A stretch of DNA of 64,000 bases from an uncultured Dehalococcoidia bacterium (GTDB taxonomy: Bacteria; Chloroflexota; Dehalococcoidia; Lucifugimonadales; UBA3495): the NCBI GenBank assembly GCA_958295765.1, contig CATQHB010000002.1:1816001-1880000 (forward strand), given 5' to 3'. The position numbers and the translations under genes are program-made. Positions 9,356 through 18,700 of the stretch are shown one piece after another (position 1 is the stretch's first letter; the number at the start of each line of letters is the position of its first letter). The notes under the pieces are model-generated. The model worked only from the letters and a program-made list of their open reading frames with translations, made no database searches and was not told the origin of the DNA.

Positions 9356-9654
9356 TCCGGTAACAGTTGCACCCCGGCGGTATTAGTTGCGCCTCAGCAG
9401 GCGATGCAGTAAGGTCGGAGGCCGCGCCGGGTTGGGCAGTAACGGCCCGTCCGTCCGGCGCGATGGTTATAAACCGTTCTACGATAACGAGAATAAACCA
9501 GTAGGCACAAAGGGGGTAGGTTACAATTATACCATAGACCGCAACCCGGCGTAACGGCTTTTTCCGGGCAATCCGGGGCAATCGCGGCATAAATCGGTCA
9601 TTCCGGCCATAAAACCGTCATCCCGGCTGTAAACCCGTGGTGCCAATCATAAAA

Positions 9655-9751
9655 CCGTCGTTCCGGCGAAAGCCGGAATCCAGACCCCTCGGTAGCCGAC
9701 TCGCTATTTTCTTGGGGATTTCCTGGATTCCGGCTTTCGCCGGAACGACGG
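9655..9751. repeat. ~97 bp palindromic element (CCGTCGTTCCGGCGAAAGCC), copy 1
   Basis: Terminal inverted repeats of about 28 bp begin CCGTCGTTCCGGCGAAAGCC and end in the complement, around a ~40 bp centre. It lies 34 bases after the dnaE stop and could act as its transcript-end hairpin. The rest of the gene-free stretch 9356-9784 shows nothing else that I can support. Confidence 0.85.
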
Positions 9752-9784
9752 TTGGGTGGGTTGCGGTTGCCCTGGTTAAGACGG

Positions 9785-12700
9785 TTAAAAGGGAACGTCC
9801 TCCAACTCCGGCCCGTCGGAGCTTTGCAGCAGTACCGAGTTGTCGCCGAGCAGTTCCTCCAGCCGGCCCCGCAACTCCTCACAGTAGCCGGTGCTGACCA
9901 CCGGCAACTCCATAACTACCCGCCGCCCGCCGGTGTGGATTTCCAGATTAACCCGGTCTTTGCCCGGATACTCCAGCAGCATACTGATAACCTCCCGGAG
10001 CAGGTGGGCGTCCTCCACCGAGTCATCGGATTCGGCAATGCCCAGGAACACGGTGCGGGTGGCGCTGCCGTTGCCATTGCTGCCGTTACCGCTGCCATTA
10101 CCGCCATTACTGCCGTTGGGGGTGTCGGCGGAACGCCGGTGGGGCGCGCTGCCGGAACCGTTGCCGTTGCCATTGCCGGCGCCGCCGTTGGCGCGGGGGC
10201 CGCCTCGCCGGGGTTGAGTCTCGGCCCTGGCCGGGGCCGGTTCCCGGACGGGGGCCGGGGCCGGGGGCTTGGCATAGTCGGCCGGCCGGTCGCCGGCATC
10301 TTTTATAACCGGCGGGTTGACCGCGTCGGTGGAAACCGGCCCGGCGTCGGGCGGCGCGTAGGCCGACACCTGTTCGCAGGCCAGGGAGTAGCCGTCGCCC
10401 CGCATCCGCAGCTTGCCGGTAGCCCGCAGCAGACTGCCGTCACTCCAAAATTCGGCGGTTCGCTCCAGCACGTCGGGCCACACGATTACCTCAATCGGGC
10501 CGCCCAGCAGGTCGAAGTTGACAATCAAAAACTTCTTCTGCTCCCGGGTATAGCGTTCGGTAATAGCGGAGACGTGGCCGATTACGGGGTAAGTCAGTCC
10601 CTGCATCTCTTCGTCAAGCTGATCCAGGGAGTTAATGGCGTCATCGGCGTCAATGGAGGCCAGGGCCATCAGGGGGTTGTAGGAAAGGGAGACGCCCAGC
10701 AGTTCCTTTTCCCAGGCCGCCTTTTCCTGTTCGGTTACGTCGCTGCCGTTCAGGTTTATGCCGGACATTGGCGGCGCATCGGCTTGCGCTCCTCCGCCGA
10801 ACAGGCTGGTCTGGCCGGAGTTGCGGGTACGGGTCTCCAGTTGCGCGGTCGCCATAATCTGGTCCAGGGCGGTAAACAGGGCGCCGCGCCGGCCCAGGCT
10901 GTCAAAAGCCCCGGCCTTCACCAGACTTTCCAGGGTGCGGAGGTTCAAGCCGCTGACGTCGGCCCGGCGGCAGAAGTCATCAATGGAATCGTAGGGGCCG
11001 CTTTCCCCCCGCGCCGCTACCAGGGGCCTGACCGCTCCCTCGCCCACCGTCTTGACCGCCGCCAGCCCAAAGCGCAGGCCCGCCGTCGGCCCGCTTTCCT
11101 TGTCGATGGTAAAGAACTCGCCGGAGCGGTTGATGTCCGGCAGCAGCACCGGGATTTTCAGCTTGGAACACTCATTGATGGAACTGATAATTTTGTCCGG
11201 GTGGTCCAGGCGGGAGTTAAGCACCGAGGCCATATACTCCAGGGGGTAATGGGCCTTGAAGTAGGCCGTCCAGTAGGAAATGAGGGCGTAGCTGACGCTG
11301 TGGGCTTTGTTGAAGGCGTAGCCGGCAAAGGGTTCAATCAGGTCAAAGACCTGGACGGCCAACTGGCGGTCAAAGCCCTTGCCCTGGGCGCCGCCGATGA
11401 ACCGCTCCCGTTCCTCGGTCATCAGCGACTGGATTTTCTTGCCCATAGCCTTGCGCACGGTGTCCGCCTCGCCCAGGGTGTAGCCGGCGAAGTTTTGCAG
11501 AATCAGCAGCACCTGGTCCTGGTAAACGATGACCCCGTAGGTCTCATCCAGCAACTCCTTGAGGCTGGGGTGGGGGTAGGAAATCGGCGAGCGGCCATGC
11601 TTGGCGTCAATGAAGGTGTCAATATGCTCCATCGGCCCCGGCCGGTACAGGGCAATCATCGCGGCAATGTCGCCCAGGTTGGAGGGCTTCAACTCCTTGA
11701 TGTAGCGCTGCATCCCGGCGCTTTCCAACTGGAACAGGTCGGTGGTCTTGCCGGAGGAAAGCAACGCAAAGGTTTCCTGGTCGTCCAGGGGCAGGCGTCC
11801 CAGGTCGATTTTAATGCCCCGGGTTTCGTCCAGCAGTTTGGTGGCCCGGTCCAGGATGGTCAGGTTGGTCAGACCCAGGAAGTCCATTTTCAGCAGGCCC
11901 AGCTTGGCGACCGGGTCCATTGAGTACTGGGTCATCATCACCGGGCTGTTCTCATCCCCCCGGCTGGGCCGCTGCAAGGGCACCGTTTCGGTCAGCGGTT
12001 CGTCGGCAATCAGCACCCCGGCGGCGTGGGTGCTGACGTGATGCACAATGCCCTCCAGCCCCTGGGCGTTATCCACCAGGTTGCGGATGGCCCCGTCGGC
12101 CTGGTAGGTGCTGCTCAGTTCCGGGTTGACGCGCAGGGCGTCCTTCAGGGTACGGGACTTGAAGGGAACCATCCGGGCAATCCGGTCCACGTCGCCGTAA
12201 CTCATCCCCAGACTCCGGCCCACGTCCCGCAGGGCCGCCTTGGCCCCCATAGTGCCGAAGGTTATTATCTGGGCCACCCGGTCGGTGCCGTAACGGTTGA
12301 TGACGTAGTGCAGCACCTCGTCCCGCCGGTCATCCTGAAAGTCCATGTCGATGTCCGGCATTTCTTTCCGTTCCAGGTTCAGGAACCGCTCAAAGACCAG
12401 GCGATACTCCAGGGGGTCAACTTCGGTAATGCCCAGGCAGTAGAGGGCGACGCTGGCGGCGGCGCTGCCCCGCACCGCCATCATTATCCCGTTGCGGCGC
12501 ACAAAGTCCACGATGTCCCAGACCACCAGGAAGTAGTTGGCAAACTGGGTATGGCGGATAACCTCCAGCTCATACCGGAGCCGCTGCTCTGCCGCCTCGG
12601 TGGGACGGGGGTAACGCTGCCGGAAACCCGCCCAGCAGAGTTGCGCCACGTACTCGTCGGCGTCCATATCGTTGGGCGTCGGGTACTTGGGCAGGTGGGT

Positions 12701-13531
12701 CTGGTCAAAGCCCAACTCCACCCGGCACATATCGGCAATCAGTTGGGTATTTTCCAGGGCCTGGGGATAGTCGGAGAACAGCCGGGCCATCTCCGCCGGG
12801 CTTTTGACGTAGTAGGAGTCGTCCTCCATCCGCAGCCGCTTTTCGTCCTGGACGGTGGTTTTGGTCTGGATGCAGATGTAGATGTCCTGCAAGGGCGATT
12901 CCCCCTGCCGGACGTAGTGGGAATCGTTGGTAACGACCAGGGGGATGTTCAGTTCCCGGCTGAACTTGGTGAGTCCGTCGTTAATGGCCGGCAACTGTTC
13001 CACGTGGTCGTGGCGCTGCAATTCCAGGAAATAGTTTTCGCCGAACACTTCCCGATACCACCCCATCCGGCGCCGGGCCTCCTCCGGGTTGCCCTCGGCA
13101 ATCAACCGGGGCACCTCCGCCGAGGCGCACCCGGACAGGCAGATGAGGCCCTGGTGATACCGCTCCAGCAGCTCGTTGTCAATCCGGGGGCGGTAGTGAA
13201 ATCCCTCCAGGTGGCCCAGGGTAACCAACTGCATCAGGTTCCGGTAGCCGGTATTGTCCCGGGCCAGCAGCACCAGGTGGTAGGGGCTGCGCTCGGCGGC
13301 GTTGCGGTCCTGGCGGCCGTTGTGGGCCACGTAAACCTCACAGCCGATAATGGGCTTGATGCCGGCTTCCTTGCACTCGGAATAGAAGTCCACTACGCCG
13401 TAGAGGTTGCCGTGGTCGGTAATCGCCAGGGACTCCATGCCCAGGTCCCGCACCTGATACACCAGGTCGGGGATGCGGCTGATGCCGTCCAGCATACTGT
13501 ATTCGGTATGGGTGTGCAGGTGGGTGAACAC
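9785..13531 (-). CDS. dnaE: DNA polymerase III alpha subunit DnaE
   Basis: 1248 residues; the replicative polymerase. Order: PHP domain (HLHTHTEYSMLDG near 4-16, then TDHGNLYGVVDFYSE), C-family palm with MPDIDMDFQDDRRDEV (catalytic aspartates) and AYAFNKAHSVSYA, helix-hairpin-helix, OB domain (IEVIVWPDVLE), then a ~90-residue Pro/Gly/Asn-rich linker (~1066-1157) and a compact 91-residue C-terminal domain. The GTG start at 13531 gives MFTHLHTH, the normal family beginning, with GAGGGG upstream. Active-looking PHP histidines raise possible proofreading, which I cannot confirm. Confidence 0.96.
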   Translation of the reverse strand: MFTHLHTHTEYSMLDGISRIPDLVYQVRDLGMESLAITDHGNLYGVVDFYSECKEAGIKPIIGCEVYVAHNGRQDRNAAERSPYHLVLLARDNTGYRNLMQLVTLGHLEGFHYRPRIDNELLERYHQGLICLSGCASAEVPRLIAEGNPEEARRRMGWYREVFGENYFLELQRHDHVEQLPAINDGLTKFSRELNIPLVVTNDSHYVRQGESPLQDIYICIQTKTTVQDEKRLRMEDDSYYVKSPAEMARLFSDYPQALENTQLIADMCRVELGFDQTHLPKYPTPNDMDADEYVAQLCWAGFRQRYPRPTEAAEQRLRYELEVIRHTQFANYFLVVWDIVDFVRRNGIMMAVRGSAAASVALYCLGITEVDPLEYRLVFERFLNLERKEMPDIDMDFQDDRRDEVLHYVINRYGTDRVAQIITFGTMGAKAALRDVGRSLGMSYGDVDRIARMVPFKSRTLKDALRVNPELSSTYQADGAIRNLVDNAQGLEGIVHHVSTHAAGVLIADEPLTETVPLQRPSRGDENSPVMMTQYSMDPVAKLGLLKMDFLGLTNLTILDRATKLLDETRGIKIDLGRLPLDDQETFALLSSGKTTDLFQLESAGMQRYIKELKPSNLGDIAAMIALYRPGPMEHIDTFIDAKHGRSPISYPHPSLKELLDETYGVIVYQDQVLLILQNFAGYTLGEADTVRKAMGKKIQSLMTEERERFIGGAQGKGFDRQLAVQVFDLIEPFAGYAFNKAHSVSYALISYWTAYFKAHYPLEYMASVLNSRLDHPDKIISSINECSKLKIPVLLPDINRSGEFFTIDKESGPTAGLRFGLAAVKTVGEGAVRPLVAARGESGPYDSIDDFCRRADVSGLNLRTLESLVKAGAFDSLGRRGALFTALDQIMATAQLETRTRNSGQTSLFGGGAQADAPPMSGINLNGSDVTEQEKAAWEKELLGVSLSYNPLMALASIDADDAINSLDQLDEEMQGLTYPVIGHVSAITERYTREQKKFLIVNFDLLGGPIEVIVWPDVLERTAEFWSDGSLLRATGKLRMRGDGYSLACEQVSAYAPPDAGPVSTDAVNPPVIKDAGDRPADYAKPPAPAPVREPAPARAETQPRRGGPRANGGAGNGNGNGSGSAPHRRSADTPNGSNGGNGSGNGSNGNGSATRTVFLGIAESDDSVEDAHLLREVISMLLEYPGKDRVNLEIHTGGRRVVMELPVVSTGYCEELRGRLEELLGDNSVLLQSSDGPELEDVPF

Positions 13532-13900
13532 GGGCAGGTTGGCCCCTCCCTCATTTGCTTGGTCGCGCGCCGGATCGGCTTGATGGACTTACCGGGGTAT
13601 TGACGGTAATACAAACCCGGTGGAATAAGCAAGATGGGCTGGCCTGGATTGTCCGGCAATTCCATCCCGCCGCCCGCGTCCGGGGCGCCGTAGATAGCCG
13701 CCATTTTGAGGAAGGCCAGGATTGAGCAGACCGGGGATTGATGCCACCGCCGGGAGGGGATACCGGCGGCCCCGCCACCACCCCGGCCGGCGGGCTGGCC
13801 GGCGGTTAGGTAACCCGGCAAACCGCCGACCGGGAGCATAGTTTCCCGGCGCCCCGGCCCAATCATTTTGAGCCGGGGAGCCGGGGCGATACTCGATTTA
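13532..13900. other. Gene-free stretch
   Basis: No supported gene or repeat family is seen between dnaE and the small zinc-ribbon gene. The stretch is GC-rich and probably holds the dnaE leader. Confidence 0.4.
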
Positions 13901-14146
13901 TTACTCCTCGTCGTCCTCCGCCAGGGAGTTAAGCGCCCGCTTGGGCAGGCCGGCGTGGGCCAAGTTCCCGTCCTTTTCCTCTCCCCAGTGGGTAGTCCCG
14001 ACGTAGTTCTTGAAATCCCGGACGGCGCCGCAGTTGCGGCAGAAGCCGGCGCTTACCGGGCCGGTGGCCGCCTGGATTATCCAGTGGTGGCGGCACTCCA
14101 CCAGAACCTCTTCCGTGAAATCCCGCGGTGAAACTTGTTGAACCAT
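13901..14146 (-). CDS. Small conserved protein with possible zinc site (81 aa)
   Basis: I do not recognise a named family. MVQQVSPRDF starts at 14146 with GAGAGGCGC upstream. The middle holds VECRHHWIIQAATGP and then GFCRNCGAVRDF, giving Cys-x-His-His followed ~19 residues later by CRNC: a plausible Cys/His zinc knuckle. The C-terminus is acidic (LAEDDEE). A good promoter-like sequence lies upstream and the gene stands alone. It may be a small regulator or metal-binding protein. Confidence 0.7.
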   Translation of the reverse strand: MVQQVSPRDFTEEVLVECRHHWIIQAATGPVSAGFCRNCGAVRDFKNYVGTTHWGEEKDGNLAHAGLPKRALNSLAEDDEE

Positions 14147-14182
14147 GATGCGCCTCTCATTCCAGTCGTATCGAACCGCTAT

Positions 14183-14211
14183 ATACTAGCTTATTCGTCG
14201 CTGTTTGTCTA
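14183..14211 (-). promoter_or_regulatory. Candidate sigma-70 promoter for the 81-aa gene
   Basis: Read on the minus strand: TAGACA, 17 bases, TAGTAT, about 37 bases before the start codon and inside an AT-rich stretch (about 14160-14380) that stands out from the GC-rich surroundings. No gene is supported in 14212-14550. Confidence 0.45.
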
Positions 14212-14550
14212 TAGTTTTATGCTGATTATTGATAATCATTTTCTATAATTATGATACTTATTTGATATTCTTATCCATTATAGTTCCGAGTTGCTGGCCG
14301 GTGCCGGATGCTGTTTGCGGTAATATAGCGTTACACGATAAGGATAATTATTATTGCGGTTATCTGGTTGGGCGTGAATAAGTCCTTAACCAGCCTTGCC
14401 CGTCATTCCAAAGAAAGGGGAAGTGCCCCGGAATTAAGCCGGGAATACCCCGGCTTTAGTTCCTATCCAGCGTATTCAGTAAATACGAAGGTCAGCCCCA
14501 AACGGTTTTGCGGGGCGTCGGTTCAATTTGTCTGTCCGCGACCCAAGCCG

Positions 14551-14589
14551 GTAACAAAGAAAGCCCCGGTGGAGAATATCCACCGGGGC
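14551..14589 (-). terminator. Rho-independent terminator after the GWTDGLP gene
   Basis: On the minus strand an 11-base stem GCCCCGGTGGA / TCCACCGGGGC with a 5-base loop is followed by TTTCTTTGTT. It lies about 40 bases after the stop codon at 14627. Confidence 0.8.
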
Positions 14590-14626
14590 ATCCGGTTTAG
14601 GTGGCGCGGCTAAACGGCTTGCCGCC

Positions 14627-15694
14627 TCAGGCGGGTAGTTCAATCTCCTGAGTTACCACCCGGGTTACGCCCCAGCCGGCCAGCCAGGCGGAGTGGCGCC
14701 CGTCGCCGCCGGCTACCACCACCACCACGTCCGCCGCGGCGCGCACTATCGGCACCATCGTATCCGGGTCCGATTCGTCAATCCAGGCCGGCCAGTTGCG
14801 GTTGCCGTAGTGGGCGATACCCTTGAGGCGGCTGAGCGGCATCCGGGCGTTCTGGAAAACGTATTCCCGCACGTCCTGCTTGGACAAGCCGGAGGCGTGG
14901 ATTTCCGCCGCGTGTTCGGGACACAACACCAGGGTTATCTGGGCGCCGGTGCCGGTCTGGTAGTAGTTGGAGAACCCGATGGTACGGATGGAACCGACCA
15001 GGGTTCGCAGCACCTGGATGCCGGTGGGGGAAGTGCTTTCCATTATGGTGTACATTCCCCGCACGCCGGTCAGGGTTACCATGCTGGCCGCCGGGTTCAG
15101 CCCCAACTCGACGTGGCGCGGTTCCCAGGGACTGCGTTCCTCATTCTCGGCAAAGCAGAAGGTATAGCGGGCCGGCAGGGCCAGGGTCGCCTTGTCCATC
15201 TCCCCCGGCACCAGGCCGGCCACGTTGCGGACAAAGAGGCGCAGGGCGCGGCCAATGGCGGCGTTGGCCCGGTAGCCGGGGCCGAAACAGCCGGAGTCGC
15301 CGTTGATGCCCAGTTGCCGGGCGATTGGCCCGTTGACGATGACCGCCGGGGCCGCCCCGCCGGTGGTGGCCTGGACGCTGGCAAGGTTGAAGTCGGGCTG
15401 AAGGGCCGCCTTGACCGCCGCCACCACCACCGGAAAATGCTCCGGGCGGCAGCCGGCCATCACCGCGTTAATCGCCACCTTTTCCAAGGTAACCGGGGCG
15501 TTGCGCGGCTGCACTATCCCCAGGGAAGTGGACGGGTCTTCCCCGTAGGCCAGCAGCATTTTGCGAACCAGGGCCTCGGTGGCCGGCACCACCGGCAGCC
15601 CGTCAGTCCAGCCCTGTTCCTCATAATAGTCCTGAATGGCGTCAAAGTCGGCGGCCACGTCAACGCGGCGGGATTGAATGGTCAGGGGGTTCAT
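14627..15694 (-). CDS. Conserved 'GWTDGLP' family protein (355 aa), function unknown
   Basis: The N-terminal motif YYEEQGWTDGLPVVPAT (about 23-39) and the central NGDSGCFGPGYRANAAIGRALRL block mark a family that, to my knowledge, occurs with UGSC-motif (seleno)proteins in Chloroflexota and soil bacteria and has no settled function. No signal peptide is visible. The ATG at 15694 follows AAGGAAGGACAA. A UGSC gene lies 6.4 kb away in this window, which supports a functional or genomic link. A strong terminator follows. The gene appears to be monocistronic. Confidence 0.75.
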   Translation of the reverse strand: MNPLTIQSRRVDVAADFDAIQDYYEEQGWTDGLPVVPATEALVRKMLLAYGEDPSTSLGIVQPRNAPVTLEKVAINAVMAGCRPEHFPVVVAAVKAALQPDFNLASVQATTGGAAPAVIVNGPIARQLGINGDSGCFGPGYRANAAIGRALRLFVRNVAGLVPGEMDKATLALPARYTFCFAENEERSPWEPRHVELGLNPAASMVTLTGVRGMYTIMESTSPTGIQVLRTLVGSIRTIGFSNYYQTGTGAQITLVLCPEHAAEIHASGLSKQDVREYVFQNARMPLSRLKGIAHYGNRNWPAWIDESDPDTMVPIVRAAADVVVVVAGGDGRHSAWLAGWGVTRVVTQEIELPA

Positions 15695-15745
15695 TTGTCC
15701 TTCCTTGGCAGTTGATTAGCTGCGGTAGCTGATTGGGGTAGCCGA

Positions 15746-18700
15746 TTAGATGGCGGCTTTGGCCTGTTCAATAGCGGCGACGGCCCGTTGTAGTTCCCGC
15801 TCCGGGTGGTGATACCAGTCGGTGCTCCAGATGCGGTGCAGTTGCCAGCCGAGGCCGCGCAAGACCTGCTCCCGCAAGCGGTCCCGGTCCCGGGCCGAGC
15901 GGGAACTGTGATAGGAAGCCCCGTCGCACTCGATACCGATAATGTAGCGACCGGGACGCTGCGGGTCAACGATACCAATGTCCACGAACCGGCCGCCGGA
16001 GGCGACTTCCTGATGCACCAGGTAGCCCTGCTCCTCCAGTCGCGCGGCGACGGCCCGCTGAAAGGGCGAATCCACCTCAAAGCCGCTGAGGTGGGGATGA
16101 TCCTGCATCTGCCCGGTTTCGGCGTAGCTCAGGAAGGTGCGCAACGCCCGCCGGCCCAATGCTCCCGAGGCGTCGATGTCCTCAGCGCGCAGGTTGGTGA
16201 AAACGTGGCACTGGAGTTTGGCCCGGGTAATCAGCACGTTCAGCCGCCGCTCCCCGCCTTCGTTGCTGAGCGGGCCGAAGTTCTGATAAACCCGCCCGTT
16301 CTCCTCCCGCCCGTAGCCGACGCTGATAAATATGACGTCTCTTTCGTCGCCCTGGACGTTTTCCAGGTTTTTGACAAAGAACGGCTCTTCGGGATGAGAC
16401 GCAAAGAACTCCTCTACCGAGGGATCCTGCCGCCGCAGCGTCTCCAGCCGGTCATCAATCGCCAGGGCCTGGGCCTGACTGAAGGCGGCCACGCCCAAAG
16501 TCAGCCCCGGATTACGGGCGGCGTGTTCCATCACGGCGCGGGCTACGGCCTCGGCTTCCTTGGGGTTAGTTCGGCTGCGGCCCCGGTCGTACACCGCCTC
16601 CGGCAAGTGGTGATACTGCAACCCGGCGCCTTCCCGCCCGGCGTCCGGGCTGGAGAATACCACCAGGTTATTATCGTAGAACTCCCGGTTGGACACGGCG
16701 ATGAGCGACTCGTGGCGGCTGCGGTAGTGCCAGCGCAGTTGACGCGACGGCGCCCCCTGGCTGGCGAACAGCCCCAGGACGCTCTCAATGTCGGCGGTTA
16801 CGCTTTCCTCGTCGGCGGTATCATCGCCACCGTGGGAGATTTTGTCAAAGAAACTGGTCGGCGGCAACTGCTTGCTGTCGCCCACCACCACCGCCTTAAC
16901 GCCCCGCAGCAGCGCGCCCAGCGCGTCCACCGGCCGCACCTGACTGGCCTCGTCGAATACCACCAAGTCGAACTTCACCGTGCCCGGCGCCAGGTATTTG
17001 GCGATGGACAGGGGGCTCATCATAAAGACCGGCTTCAGTTCCTGAATCAGGTCGCCGGCCTCGGCAATCAGTTGGCGAATTGGCTTGTGCCGGCTTCTCT
17101 TTTCAATTTCCCGCTGCAAGACCCGCAACTGCTGCTGGCGTCCCCGGACTGCGTCATATCCGGTCCCTTCCCGAACCAGGCGGTCGGGCAGGCCGTTACG
17201 CCGGTCGGCGGTTTCCCGGTGGGCCAGAGCGACCCGGGAACGGTTCAGGTTCATAAACTGCCGGTCGAGGTTGCGGAACCGTTCAATACGGCCTTCGTGA
17301 AGTTGGCCGTTGAAGTCCCGCAGCGCCGGCCGCTCGGCAAGCGCCGTCTCTGCAACGCTTTCGTACCAGGCAAGCTCAAACCAGTCGGTCAGCGACTTTA
17401 CCGCGTCCGGGTTCTCCACCGCCACGTTGACTACCGGGCGCAGGTTTTCCTCCAATACGGCGTCAACGCCATTGTTGAACCCGATAATATCCTGAATTTC
17501 CGGGAGCCGGTCGGCCCACTGGCGCAGCGTCCCGCTCTGTTCGGCAAAGGACCAGGCCGGCAACCCCTCCGGGTCCCCGAACCGCTCTGCAAGGTGCAAA
17601 TCCAGCCCCGACTGCACTTCCCCAATCCTGGCTCGGTAATTGTCCAAAGCGGCTCCGGCAGCGGCAATCGCCTCAGCCAGACCGGGGCTATTGCCGGCGT
17701 CCGCCCGGCTTTGTAGCGCCGCGGTTACTTCGGGCGCGACCGGCCCGGCCCGGTCCAGCCACCACCGCACCGACGGGGCCAGGGCATCCCAATCGGTAGT
17801 CAGGCCGGCCCAGCGGCGACCCAGGGCCAGCGCCGCCTCCGGGTAAGTGCCGTTGATGTCAGACCTCAGTTGCCGCTCCTCGCTGATCGCGTCAATCAAT
17901 TCGATTTGCCGGTTAACCTCGCGGGGGAATTCGCCCCGCAGCACCCCAGCCAGCGCGCGGCGGGCTTGCCGGCATTTAGAGGACAGCAAACGCCCCAAGA
18001 CGCTGCGGCCGGTGGTGTTAAGGACGGCACGGGCTTGACTGAAGTCGGCGTCCCAGGCTTCGGGCAGCAGGATGGCATCGTATTCCGAATGTACCCGGCG
18101 CCACCGCAGACCCTGCTCCAGCAACTCCTTTATTTGCTCCGGGTGGGTCAACCATTGCGGCGCCGCCAGAACCAGCCCGCTCAGGTCAGGAGCGCCATCC
18201 ACCAGCCGGGCGGCCTCCAACAGCGACTTCACGGCGGCGGCGTTCTCCACCCGGGCCAGGGGCAGGCGGTCGGCCAGTATCCCGGACGAATCAGCCAACG
18301 CTTCCAGGGCGCGGGCCGCCGCTTCGATATTTTCCAGCAGGCCCGACTGGGCGGCCAGCCCCAGGCTGCGCAGTTGAGTGCCATAGAAGGGGTGCTGCCG
18401 GGGAACGCCGCAGTTCTGCAACCGCAGGCGCAGTTCGTCCACCCCTTCCCGCTTGCGCCGGAAGTCATCGCCGCTCCAGCCGCCGATGCCGGTTAGCTGC
18501 GTCCAGGCAATGGGATTAGCATTGGCGGCGCCGGCGTGTATCAGCAGTTCGCCAAAGGCTTTATGGGGGGTGAGGCCGCTGTTCCCCACCGGGGTGTTCA
18601 CCGCTTCCGAGTAGTTGTTGAGCTGCTGGCGGGTTCGTCCCAAGTCCTCCAAGCTGCCGTCGTGGTCGCCGTCGCTGATTTCCTGCAAATCCAGCGCCCG

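Noticed and set aside
9342-9590. 82-aa minus-strand frame upstream of dnaG
   Set aside because: It overlaps the start of dnaG; no conserved features.
9752-11923. Long open frame on the plus strand opposite dnaE (723 aa)
   Set aside because: Gly/Gln/Val-rich with no domain; it is the antisense frame of dnaE in GC-rich DNA.
12026-13603. Second long antisense frame opposite dnaE (525 aa)
   Set aside because: Same reason: no motif, and it covers the conserved PHP and palm codons of dnaE on the other strand.
13393-13866. 157-aa minus-strand frame upstream of dnaE
   Set aside because: It overlaps the PHP-coding start of dnaE in another frame; composition like noncoding GC-rich DNA.
14368-14613. 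81-aa plus-strand frame before the GWTDGLP terminator
   Set aside because: No ribosome site or domain, and it crosses the terminator hairpin.
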